Notes under the pieces: generated by a model
The model's input: the letters and a program-made list of their open reading frames with translations, nothing else
What the model was told of the DNA's origin: nothing
Database searches by the model: none
NCBI RefSeq assembly: GCF_009932555.1
Contig: NZ_BLJO01000006.1
Coordinates: forward strand, 405,648-469,647
Direction: 5' to 3'
Length of the DNA: 64,000 bases
Source: Steroidobacter agaridevorans
GTDB lineage: Bacteria > Pseudomonadota > Gammaproteobacteria > Steroidobacterales > Steroidobacteraceae
Shown here: positions 39,882 to 48,390 of the stretch, piece by piece
How positions within the stretch are numbered: the first letter of the stretch is position 1
Layout: the number at the start of each line of letters is the position of its first letter
Position numbers and translations under genes: made by a program

Positions 39882-42800
39882 CTAGTGGACGGGCGGGCCG
39901 TCGACGCCGAACCAGGGCTGCTCGAGCGGCCGCTGGCGTGGCCAGAGCTCGTCGAGCGTATTGGCGTCATAAAGGCGGCCGTTCTTCATGACGAACCCGA
40001 TATCCCGACTGCGCCGGATATCGTCCCGCGGATCGGCATTGAGCACGACCAGATCCGCGAACTTGCCCGGCTCGATGCTGCCGAATTCGTCGCGCCGACC
40101 TATCGCCTCCGCTCCGCCGATAGTGCCGGCACGCAGAGCCTCGAGCGGAGTCATGCCGCCCTCCACATGCGCCTCCAGCTCCCAATGGAATCCCGGCCCT
40201 TGAATCTCACCATGCGAGCCCATCGCGGTGACGCCGCCGGCGCGTTGAATGCGAGCCACGTCGCCACCGATGCGTGGATAAAGCAGGGTCGACGGCTCGA
40301 TCCATTCCCGCGCCAATGTCTGCTGAGCTGCGATGTAATACGGCCGGAAGCGGCGATACTTCTCATCCATGAAGGGCCGATCGCGAGCGACGAAGTTATC
40401 CTGCGCGCCGGGACCGCCGTTCTTGATCTGCAACGTGGCGTCGTAACTCGTGCCACTGCGCGCGACGAATTGGATGACGTCGTTATACAGCGGCGTCGGC
40501 AAAGCGTGTTCGCTGCCGGAATAGCCGTCCATGATCTGAGACAGATCGAGCTTCAAGGACAGCGAGCCTTCGGTGGTCGGCATCACACCGACTTGCTTCG
40601 CGGCCTGCGCCAGCCATTGCCGTTGCTGCCGGTTGCCGATCAGATATTGCTTCACGTTCCGGGTGCGATAGTGATCTCGATAGCGAGTCAGCAGCGCACG
40701 CGCCTCATCCACCGAAGACAAGCGGTTGAACGAGAACATCGCCGTTCCCGTGCTCGGCACGCGCGAGCCGACCAGAATGCCAGCATCGCCCAGGTCCTGA
40801 TAAGCAAACATATCGATGCTGAGCGAGGACGGATCGAATGCGGTCGTGACGCCATAAGCCAGTCGCGCACGCAGGCCCCAGCTCTCCATCGCAATCACAT
40901 CGCGACGAATGTCGGCCACATGATCGTGCACGTCGATGAACCCGGGCACGACGGTCTTGCCTGTGACATCGCGAACTTCCGTGTCGGCCGGGAGCTTGAG
41001 CGAGCCACTCGGGCCGACGGCAGCGATGCGGCCGTCGTGGATCAACACATCGGCATTCTCGATCACTTCCGAGTCGCGCATGGTGATCACGCGAGCGCCA
41101 CGAAGCACCAGGCTGCCGCGAGGATCGTCGCGTGGCACTTCGACAACTGCTGGAAACGAATCCAGGCCGCGCTTCGAAACATCGGCGCTCCAACCAGGCT
41201 TCGTCGCGGGATTCAGTTCGATGTCTGCGAGCGAGCGACGGTAGAACGTCGATCCCACCGACCAGGTGACTGTCTTGCCGCCGTCGGCCCACTCGATGAA
41301 GTCGGCCCCCACATCGGTGATGCGACGATGTTCGCGCCCCGGATTGAGCAGATCGACGGTCTCTCCGGGCTTGGGCGCAGCGACGATGTGAGCCTGCTGC
41401 GCAATGATGGCCAGCACCCACTTGCCATCGGGACTCAAACGACTGTCATCCACCTGCGCGAGATTCTCGGCGAAATACCAGTTCGGGCCCTGCACATCCA
41501 CTGCAGGTTGGATTTCACCGTTGCCGAGATCGACGCTGCTCAGACCGGCAGCCTGGCGCAGGTAAACGAGATTCGGGCTTGCCGAGAAATGCGGCTTGCC
41601 ACCGAACGTGCCGGTCGCAACGACCTTCGCCACCCCGCCTTCGACCGGCAGCGATATCAGCGCGGCGTCGCGAACATGCTGCCCGAATTCCATCGAACTG
41701 CGCAGGCGCGCCTCATTCTCCGATCGCACGACCAGCACCGACTTGCCATCGGGCGTGAAGATCGGATGTGAGTAATAGCCGGCGACGCTCGTGATCTGTC
41801 GAGGCGCGCCGCCGTTCGCGTCGACGATCCACACCTGCCCGGCTTGCTTCGCGGTCCAGGTGATGAAAACGATCTGTTTGCCGTCCGGCGACCAGCTCGG
41901 ATGAAACTCCGGCGTCTCGCTCGAGGTCAGCCGCCGCGGTTTCGCGCCGTCGACAAGAGGCATGACATACACGTGACCCAGCGATGAGAACGCGACGAGC
42001 TTGCCATCGGGCGATTGCTCCGGCGCTTGTATGAGACGCGCACGCACCGGACCTGTTTCCTGCTTCACGGCAACGCGCGTCAGCGGCCCTAGCGGAACAT
42101 CGACGGTCGCAGTGAATGGGATTGCAGCGCTGGCGCCGCCATCGACCGACAGTTTTTCGAGTTTGCCGTTACGGCTGAGAATCACCGATCGACCATCGCG
42201 AGTGAACGCATAGCGCGGCACGAGGTCCTGCCAGCTCTGAGCATGGATCTGATCGTGCTCGATCGGGAACGCCAGCCAGCGATCTTCGTTGGTTTTCAGA
42301 TTGCGGAGTCGCAAGCCCGTGCGGCCTTCGAAACGCGTGGCATACGCCAGCAACTTGCCATCGGCCGAAAGCGCCGGCCGAAAATACGCGCCGTTCGGGC
42401 GGCCGCGCCCTGCCGGCGTGGGCACCAGCGTTTGCTCGGCGCCGCTCTCGATCTCGCGACGAACGATGGACCACTCGTCAACCTTGCGATCGTTCGAGGT
42501 GCCATTGCGACGCGCGAAGTAGATGTACTTGCCATCGGGAGAAGCGACCGCGCCAAGTGAGCTTTGTCCTTTGTCACGCGGTTGGCCGGGCGCCTTGATC
42601 GGCACGACCAATGTTTCCGTGCCGTCCAGGTCGTAACGCCACAGCTGATAGCTGTCAGCGCTCCACAGGAATCGGCTCACATAGATGGCTTTGCCATCGG
42701 CGCTCCATGCGGGAGACACCAATACACTATCGTCGCCGCCCAAACTGATCTGCCGGGCGTCGGAGCCATCGAGCCGCATGACCCAGACATTCTCGGCGCC

Positions 42801-43202
42801 GGAGCGGTCGCTGACGAATGCAATCCAGGCGCCGTCGGGAGAATAGGTCGGTTGAGTATCGAACCCCATGCCGCGTGCGATTGCGGTTGCCTTCCCGCCC
42901 GCGGCGCTCAGCGTGTAAATGTCGCCAAGCATGTCGAACACGACGCGCTTGCTATCGGGTGACACATCGACGGATAGCCACGTGCCTTCGTCGGTATCGA
43001 ATTTGATCTGACGCGTGGGCTGCAGCGGCAGCGTCTGATCGCGTTCCTGCCTGGGGCGAACCAGGTTGGAAGCGGCGCCCGCTTCGGAAGGCATGCCTTG
43101 CGCGAGCATGGGAAAGAACATTTCATCTTCGTGCGCTGGCGTAGCGACCGAGGTTAATACCAGGCAGAGTCCCAGAACCGCAGCCTTCACAGGCTCCTTC
43201 AT
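39882..43202 (-). CDS. Exported beta-propeller amidohydrolase
   Basis: This is a secreted protein of 1106 residues. A signal peptide (KAAVLGLCLVLTSVATPA) is followed by many WD40-like/PD40 repeats of the TolB type (for example GMGFDTQPTYSPDGAWIAFVSDRSGAENVWVM, PEFHPSWSPDGKQIVFITW). From about residue 710 comes an amidohydrolase domain with the metal-binding FIDVHDHVAD (about residue 753). Its C-terminus has GSIEPGKFADLVVLNADP. Such proteins are thought to be periplasmic peptidases or amide hydrolases. The start at 43202 avoids a 99-codon extension that overlaps the TonB receptor gene. It is probably coexpressed with that receptor. Confidence 0.9.
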   Translation of the reverse strand: MKEPVKAAVLGLCLVLTSVATPAHEDEMFFPMLAQGMPSEAGAASNLVRPRQERDQTLPLQPTRQIKFDTDEGTWLSVDVSPDSKRVVFDMLGDIYTLSAAGGKATAIARGMGFDTQPTYSPDGAWIAFVSDRSGAENVWVMRLDGSDARQISLGGDDSVLVSPAWSADGKAIYVSRFLWSADSYQLWRYDLDGTETLVVPIKAPGQPRDKGQSSLGAVASPDGKYIYFARRNGTSNDRKVDEWSIVRREIESGAEQTLVPTPAGRGRPNGAYFRPALSADGKLLAYATRFEGRTGLRLRNLKTNEDRWLAFPIEHDQIHAQSWQDLVPRYAFTRDGRSVILSRNGKLEKLSVDGGASAAIPFTATVDVPLGPLTRVAVKQETGPVRARLIQAPEQSPDGKLVAFSSLGHVYVMPLVDGAKPRRLTSSETPEFHPSWSPDGKQIVFITWTAKQAGQVWIVDANGGAPRQITSVAGYYSHPIFTPDGKSVLVVRSENEARLRSSMEFGQHVRDAALISLPVEGGVAKVVATGTFGGKPHFSASPNLVYLRQAAGLSSVDLGNGEIQPAVDVQGPNWYFAENLAQVDDSRLSPDGKWVLAIIAQQAHIVAAPKPGETVDLLNPGREHRRITDVGADFIEWADGGKTVTWSVGSTFYRRSLADIELNPATKPGWSADVSKRGLDSFPAVVEVPRDDPRGSLVLRGARVITMRDSEVIENADVLIHDGRIAAVGPSGSLKLPADTEVRDVTGKTVVPGFIDVHDHVADIRRDVIAMESWGLRARLAYGVTTAFDPSSLSIDMFAYQDLGDAGILVGSRVPSTGTAMFSFNRLSSVDEARALLTRYRDHYRTRNVKQYLIGNRQQRQWLAQAAKQVGVMPTTEGSLSLKLDLSQIMDGYSGSEHALPTPLYNDVIQFVARSGTSYDATLQIKNGGPGAQDNFVARDRPFMDEKYRRFRPYYIAAQQTLAREWIEPSTLLYPRIGGDVARIQRAGGVTAMGSHGEIQGPGFHWELEAHVEGGMTPLEALRAGTIGGAEAIGRRDEFGSIEPGKFADLVVLNADPRDDIRRSRDIGFVMKNGRLYDANTLDELWPRQRPLEQPWFGVDGPPVH

Positions 43203-43306
43203 GCGCACACTTCCGCTAGCGAACGTTCCGAGCCGTATTGTGGGCGTGCTCGCGCCAGGAGAGAAGCGGCCGCCGCCGAACACGGCGACCGCATCGAACA
43301 TCGAGG

Positions 43307-45544
43307 TTAGAAATCGAGCGAGGCCGACAGCACGAATGTGCGAGGCGAGCCGAGCACGAGGTAATTCGAACCCGCCGAACCGCCCACCGAGGCCCAGTAG
43401 TTCTTGTCCGTGACGTTGTCGAGGCGGGCGCGGAAGGTCAGCGTTCTCGTTTCGCCCAGCTCCAGCTCGTAACGCGCACCGAGATCCAGGCGCGTCCACG
43501 ACGGAATGCTCAGCGTGTTGGTCAGGTTGGCTTCCTGCGAGCTGGTGTAGACGACGCGTCCGTCGACGCTCAAGCCTCTCGCCACATCCAGCTCCAGGCC
43601 GACGTTCGCTTGAATCTCCGGCACGCCGATGACGGTGTTGCCCTCGTTCCGCCCGAACTCCGTCTTGCGATATTCGGCGTCGAGGTACGTCACGCCGCCG
43701 AGCAGACGCAGGCTTTCGGCCGCCTGGCCGTAAGCGCTGAACTCGATGCCTCGATTGAGCTGCTCACCGTCATCGCGGACCACGTCGCCGGCCAGAATCG
43801 CCGTCGGCATGTTCACCCGGAACATGGACAGCGTGGCTCCGATCGAGCCGCCGTCGTACTTGGCGCCGATCTCATATTGCGTCGACACGAACGGGTCCAG
43901 CGTCTGACCGCCGTTGACCGGAGTGACGACGCCACTCGGCGTACTGACCGTGGTCGGGACCTGCGTCCCCTGCAGCAGACCTTCCGCGTAGTTCGCGTAC
44001 AGCGAGAACTGATCCGCGATCTTGAACACAACCGCACCGATTGGCGTCACGACGTTTTCATCGTAGCCGCAGACGGGCGTCGCGCCCGGACGCGGAGTCA
44101 CGCAGTTTTCTGCCCCGGTGTTGTAGTTGAAGGTGTGCTGCTCGATGATCTGATAGCGCGCACCGAGCGTGACGAGCACGCGCTCATCGGCGAATGCCAG
44201 CGTGTCGGCGGCCGCGATGCTCTTCGTCGTCGTCTCGGTGGTCGTGCGCGGATCGGACAGCACGCCGCCAAAGAATGTGCCGTCCGGACGCGCAGCCTGC
44301 ACCGGATTGCGCAGATCGGTGACGATGCGGTCGGCCGGCAGCGCCATGACATAGGCATTCTTCGAATCCAGATCGAAGTACGAGCCCGACACGCTGACCC
44401 GATGGCCGACCGGGCCGGTATCGAACTCGAAACGGATGCCCGTATCGCCGGTGAGCACCAGGTCTTCGCGATAGTTTTCGAACAAGTACGTGGTGATACG
44501 ATCCGGCGCGGCTGCCGTCGGGCTGAACGTCGGATTCGCCAACGCATTGTGTTCTTCGCTGTCGCGGATGCCGACGGCGGCCCAAACATCGATGTTGTCG
44601 CTGATGTCGTACTCGCCACGCGCGACCCCGAAGAAATCCTTCTCGCTGCTGAACGTCCAGTCCTGCGCATAGTTCTTCGACGAATCCGGCGCCCGCGGAA
44701 TCGCCGTCAGCGATGGCGTCACGCTCGGACGAGGCGCATCGATATTGTGATCCTGCCAGCCGAAGTCGGCCGAGAAGCGCGCCTTCTCGCCGCGATAATC
44801 GACACCGAGCGAGAACATCGTGAGCTGCCGCTCCTGATCTTCGATCGACATCTCGCCATCGCGACGCACAGCGTTGGCGCGAAGGCCGAAGCTGTCGTCA
44901 CCGCCAAAGCGGCGCCCGAAATCGGCGGCAGCGTAAGCCTGGCCATCGTTCTCGTAGCCCAGCGTCATCCGATTCAGATCCGCGTCGGGCGCGCGCTTCG
45001 GGACCAGATTGAATGAACCGCCGACGCCGCTGCCATTGGGCGCAGCGCCATTGAGGAAACTATTGGCGCCCCGGAACACTTCCACGCGCTCGAGGAATTC
45101 GGCGGCGACGTACTGACGCGGCAGCAATCCATACAAACCGTTGTAACCCATGTCGTCCGAGTACACCGGGAAGCCGCGCACGACGTACAACTCCTGAAAG
45201 TTGCCGAAGCCTCGAGCCACGCGCACGCCGGGATCGCTCTGCACGACATCGGCTACGCTTCGCGCCTGCAAGTTGCGCATGAATTCGGCGGTAAAGTTCG
45301 TGCTGTTGAATGGCGTATCCATGACATCGAGATTGCCGAACAAACCTACGCGTCCGCCGCGGGCGACCTGCCCGCCGGCGTACTCGGGCGGCAGCGATAC
45401 TTGCGAGCCCGTGACGATCACGTAATCGATGATGTCGTCGTCGGCTTTGGACGAGGTCGCCTCCTGAGCGGCAACGTTTTGGGCGGCAATCAGAGCAGGG
45501 ATCGCGAGGCTCGATAGCAACAATGAGCGGCGGACGGCCAGCAT
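43307..45544 (-). CDS. TonB-dependent receptor, siderophore-receptor type
   Basis: This is an outer-membrane transporter of 745 residues. From the Met at 45544 it has a signal peptide (SLLLSSLAIPALIAAQNVAAQ) and a plug with FGNLDVMDTPFNSTNFTAEFMRNLQARSVADVVQSDPGVRVARGFG and FLERVEVFRGANSFLNGAAPNGSGVGGSFNLVPKRA. The barrel ends in the aromatic LDF. GAGGAG lies 8 nt upstream of the start. It is 104 nt upstream of the beta-propeller amidohydrolase, suggesting import of a peptide- or amide-containing ligand. A palindrome and an FNR/CRP-like box precede the gene. Confidence 0.94.
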   Translation of the reverse strand: MLAVRRSLLLSSLAIPALIAAQNVAAQEATSSKADDDIIDYVIVTGSQVSLPPEYAGGQVARGGRVGLFGNLDVMDTPFNSTNFTAEFMRNLQARSVADVVQSDPGVRVARGFGNFQELYVVRGFPVYSDDMGYNGLYGLLPRQYVAAEFLERVEVFRGANSFLNGAAPNGSGVGGSFNLVPKRAPDADLNRMTLGYENDGQAYAAADFGRRFGGDDSFGLRANAVRRDGEMSIEDQERQLTMFSLGVDYRGEKARFSADFGWQDHNIDAPRPSVTPSLTAIPRAPDSSKNYAQDWTFSSEKDFFGVARGEYDISDNIDVWAAVGIRDSEEHNALANPTFSPTAAAPDRITTYLFENYREDLVLTGDTGIRFEFDTGPVGHRVSVSGSYFDLDSKNAYVMALPADRIVTDLRNPVQAARPDGTFFGGVLSDPRTTTETTTKSIAAADTLAFADERVLVTLGARYQIIEQHTFNYNTGAENCVTPRPGATPVCGYDENVVTPIGAVVFKIADQFSLYANYAEGLLQGTQVPTTVSTPSGVVTPVNGGQTLDPFVSTQYEIGAKYDGGSIGATLSMFRVNMPTAILAGDVVRDDGEQLNRGIEFSAYGQAAESLRLLGGVTYLDAEYRKTEFGRNEGNTVIGVPEIQANVGLELDVARGLSVDGRVVYTSSQEANLTNTLSIPSWTRLDLGARYELELGETRTLTFRARLDNVTDKNYWASVGGSAGSNYLVLGSPRTFVLSASLDF

Positions 45545-45600
45545 GGGAGTGACTCCTCTTGACGGGAACAGGCCAGATCGGCGCGGGACCAGCCGCGCCA

Positions 45601-45616
45601 CCTACCCGAGGGTAGG
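45601..45616. promoter_or_regulatory. Palindrome CCTACCC/GGGTAGG upstream of the TonB receptor gene
   Basis: The perfect 7-bp arms CCTACCC and GGGTAGG are separated by GA, 56 bp upstream of the receptor start. The arms share GGGTAG with the direct repeats near 28.7 and 32.7 kb, but here they are inverted. It is a candidate operator or 5' leader hairpin. Confidence 0.5.
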
Positions 45617-45621
45617 ATTAC

Positions 45622-45637
45622 TGTGATGCGGATCAAA
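45622..45637. promoter_or_regulatory. FNR/CRP-like box
   Basis: TGTGATGCGGATCAAA contains GTGAT-N4-ATCAA, one mismatch from the FNR/Anr consensus TTGAT-N4-ATCAA, and also TGTGA-N6-TCAAA, close to a CRP site. It lies immediately upstream of the palindrome and about 80 bp from the receptor start. The family member that would bind is not known. Confidence 0.4.
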
Positions 45638-45783
45638 GTTATAAGGATATGAGTATCGTGGCGTGCTCAGGCGTGCACGCGTGACCGGGCCCATTCCTTG
45701 TGCATGCGGGCCCTTGAAATGCGCCCGTCAGTTTTTCGTCAGCTTTGGCGTTCGCTCGATCTGAGAAGCGCGTCGTGATGGAA

Positions 45784-45820
45784 CTGGGAGGTCGGACACC
45801 TTGTGGCCTCAACCTCCCAG
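45784..45820 (+). promoter_or_regulatory. Long hairpin upstream of the MCP gene
   Basis: The arms CTGGGAGGT and ACCTCCCAG are perfect and enclose a second, imperfect stem (CAC-CTT-GTG). It lies 52 nt before the chemoreceptor start. It is not followed by a T-run. It might be a 5' leader element or an operator. The rest of the 327-nt gap (45545-45871) holds the sites of the divergent receptor gene and nothing else I can identify. Confidence 0.45.
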
Positions 45821-45871
45821 CGCCGGCGGACGACATAGTGGATTCACATTTGCCAGTTCCCGCGCTCCGCG

Positions 45872-47395
45872 ATGTCAACTGCTCAACCCCGCCCTGCCAT
45901 GCACGCCATTCACGTCCGAGCCGATCGCCTGATGGTCGGAGTGCTGGCCGGCTTGTTGGTCCTCACCTTCGCGCTCGCGCCTCGCTACGACACCTGGCAG
46001 TGGGCCTTGCTGGTCGGTCTGCCGGCCGCGCTGATCCCGGGTGCGTTCGCCTTCATCTACCCCGGCTCGCTGCTGACGCGCATGAGCGTCGCGACGTCGC
46101 TGATGGTGTTTTGCGCGCTCAATATTCACCAAGCTTACGGTCTCACGGAGCTGCACTTCGGTATCTTCGTGCTGCTCGCCTTCCTGCTCTGCTATCGCGA
46201 CTGGCGGCCCATCGTCATGGCCGCCGGCGTGGCGGCGACCCATCACCTGTCGTTCTACTATTTTCAGCAGTGGGGCTACGGCGTCATGTGCTTCACCAAG
46301 CCCAGCCTGGGCATCGTGCTGGTCCATGCGTCCTATGTGATCGCGGAGACTGTGGTCCTTTCCTATCTGGCGCATCTGATGCGCGCCGAAAGCCTGCAAG
46401 CGGCGGAGCTGCAACGGCTCGTGGAAGCCATGGATCGGCAGGGCACGATCGACCTGCGCGAATCGGACGGCACCGTCGTCAGTCCTGCCGGTCGGGCTTT
46501 GAATAGCGTCATCACTCGCCTGCGCGACACTATCGCAGCACTCACCGACGGGACTCAGCTGGTCACCGCGGCCGCGCGTGAAAGCGCTAGCGACAGTGCG
46601 GAGCTCGCCGATCGCAACCGCACGCAGACCGACGCGCTTGCCGAAACCGGCGATGCTGTGCGGCAGTTGGGCGATATCGTCGCTCGCAACGCAGAGCAGG
46701 CCCGCGAAGCGAACCAGCTAGTGGATTCGGCGGTCACGATCGCAGCCAAAGGCGGCGATGTCGTCTCGCGCGTGGTGTCGACGATGGGTGAGATCAGCTC
46801 GTCGTCACGCAAGATCGTGGACATCATCGGCGTCATCGACGAGATCGCGTTTCAGACGAACCTGCTGGCGCTGAATGCAGCCGTTGAAGCGGCGCGTGCC
46901 GGCGAGCATGGCCGCGGCTTTGCCGTCGTCGCTTCGGAAGTGCGCAGCCTCGCGCAGCGCAGCGCTACCGCCGCGAAAGAAATCAAACAACTCATCGAGA
47001 ACTCGGTCGACAACGTCGCTGCCGGCAGCACGTTGGTCGGCGAAGCGGGCGTCACGATGAACGACCTGGTTGCCGGTGTGCGCGGCATTGCCGACATCAT
47101 GGACAAGCTGCAGGCTTCGTTTGCTCACGAGACCGGCGGCCTGCAACAGGTCGATCAGTCGTTGCAGAAGATGGACGCGGTCACGCAGAGCAACGGCGAG
47201 CTGGTGCGCTCCATGGCCGCGACCGCGGAAAACCTCAATGAGCGCGGCGAAGAGCTCAGCGCTGCCGTCAGCGTATTCGAGCTGGGAAAACGGCCTTTTC
47301 GGGCGATATGTGCGCCACTTCGCACCCGCTCCGGGAGCCGGCTCACAGAAACGACAAGCGCATTAACGCTAGTGGCGGCGGGAGGAGTACCGTAG
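45872..47395 (+). CDS. Methyl-accepting chemotaxis protein with polytopic membrane sensor
   Basis: This chemoreceptor of 507 residues has five or six N-terminal membrane helices (about 20-180) instead of a large periplasmic domain. The membrane part contains a histidine-rich region (ELHFG and [11 protein letters not shown]), seen in a recurring MCP membrane sensor. The cytoplasmic signalling tip is intact: [45 protein letters not shown] (about 330-375). There is no C-terminal NWETF-type CheR tether. It is followed 28 nt later by a response regulator gene; no other che genes are near. Confidence 0.92.
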   Translation: MSTAQPRPAMHAIHVRADRLMVGVLAGLLVLTFALAPRYDTWQWALLVGLPAALIPGAFAFIYPGSLLTRMSVATSLMVFCALNIHQAYGLTELHFGIFVLLAFLLCYRDWRPIVMAAGVAATHHLSFYYFQQWGYGVMCFTKPSLGIVLVHASYVIAETVVLSYLAHLMRAESLQAAELQRLVEAMDRQGTIDLRESDGTVVSPAGRALNSVITRLRDTIAALTDGTQLVTAAARESASDSAELADRNRTQTDALAETGDAVRQLGDIVARNAEQAREANQLVDSAVTIAAKGGDVVSRVVSTMGEISSSSRKIVDIIGVIDEIAFQTNLLALNAAVEAARAGEHGRGFAVVASEVRSLAQRSATAAKEIKQLIENSVDNVAAGSTLVGEAGVTMNDLVAGVRGIADIMDKLQASFAHETGGLQQVDQSLQKMDAVTQSNGELVRSMAATAENLNERGEELSAAVSVFELGKRPFRAICAPLRTRSGSRLTETTSALTLVAAGGVP

Positions 47396-47423
47396 CCGCA
47401 TCTCACATAAGAACCCTCTCGAC

Positions 47424-48383
47424 ATGAGCGCTTCGCCTGATTTCTCGCCGCCCCGCCGCGTCCTGATCGTGGACGCCGATGTGGGCATGCGCGAGTCGGC
47501 GGCGGCACTGCTCAAGCTGCAGGGGTTCGAAGTCGCGGCCGCCGCCGACGGCGTCGAAGCGCTCACGATGTTCGCCCGCGAGTGGTTCCCCGTCGTCATC
47601 ACCGACAGCGCCGTGCCGGCGGTCGATGACATCGAGTTCATCGCGCGGCTGCGCATTCTTTCCTTGGCGCCCGTCTACGTCATCATGCTCACGGAAATCG
47701 CGGACGTGCGATTTCAAGAGCGGGGCTATTGCATGGGCGTTGATCAGTACTTGATGCGTCAGAACGCGCTCGTCGAGATCGTGGGTCGCGTGCAGGCTGG
47801 CGTGGTAGCCATTCGCCGTCGCCAGTCCTCGAAGACTGGTCGTGCTCACGAGCCGGCTACCGTCGATTTGGAGAACGGCGCGCACACGGCGCGTCATTTG
47901 GTGGGCCGCTTGCGTGCGGAAATCGTTCAGGCGGGCCGCTCCAAGAAACCGTTGCAGTTACTGAGCGTCGGACTCGATGCGGCCGATGTCGCTGCGTTCA
48001 ACCAGCACACCACGACAGGAACGATTTCAGACACGCTACTCAGCGCCGCGCACGACGCCATGCGGCCAAAGCTCGATTGGGTCGTACGACTGCCCGCGCC
48101 GGTCAATACGTGCCGGCTGGTCGTCGTCATGCCGGAGAGCGGGCCGATCGAAGCCGGTGCGATGGAACAAACCATTCGCAATGCGTTCGTTCACTGGGGC
48201 CTGAGCTCCGCCGCCAGCGGCATTCGGCTCTCGACTGGCCTGGCCGCATTCGCGGGTGACGAGGACGCGCCTGCTGCCCTCGAGCTGCTCGGCCAGGCGG
48301 AGCGCAGCCGTCGTACTAACGACATGATGTCGAGGTCATCGGCCGCTCGCTCGGAGTCGGTTCCGGCGCAAGACGCGGCGTGA
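47424..48383 (+). CDS. Response regulator with degenerate C-terminal domain
   Basis: This protein has 319 residues. The N-terminal receiver domain (11-125) has the acid pair Asp17 and Asp19, the phospho-acceptor Asp61 in ITDSAVP and Thr90, but the conserved Lys is replaced by Arg112 (DQYLMRQN), so signalling may be altered. A C-terminal region (about 155-300) resembles a GGDEF domain in length and layout but lacks a GGDEF or GGEEF motif. It may be an inactive or ligand-binding relative. It lies 28 nt after the chemoreceptor gene and likely works with it. Confidence 0.8.
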   Translation: MSASPDFSPPRRVLIVDADVGMRESAAALLKLQGFEVAAAADGVEALTMFAREWFPVVITDSAVPAVDDIEFIARLRILSLAPVYVIMLTEIADVRFQERGYCMGVDQYLMRQNALVEIVGRVQAGVVAIRRRQSSKTGRAHEPATVDLENGAHTARHLVGRLRAEIVQAGRSKKPLQLLSVGLDAADVAAFNQHTTTGTISDTLLSAAHDAMRPKLDWVVRLPAPVNTCRLVVVMPESGPIEAGAMEQTIRNAFVHWGLSSAASGIRLSTGLAAFAGDEDAPAALELLGQAERSRRTNDMMSRSSAARSESVPAQDAA

Positions 48384-48390
48384 TCGCGTC

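Noticed and set aside
39867-41771. 634-codon plus-strand reading frame
   Set aside because: It is antisense to the beta-propeller amidohydrolase, which has clear motifs; the composition is that of a shadow frame.
43238-45016. 592-codon plus-strand reading frame
   Set aside because: It is antisense to the TonB receptor and has no domain or ribosome site.
45639-45878. 79-codon minus-strand frame upstream of the TonB receptor
   Set aside because: It has no ribosome site, overlaps the MCP start and has Pro/Arg-rich shadow composition.
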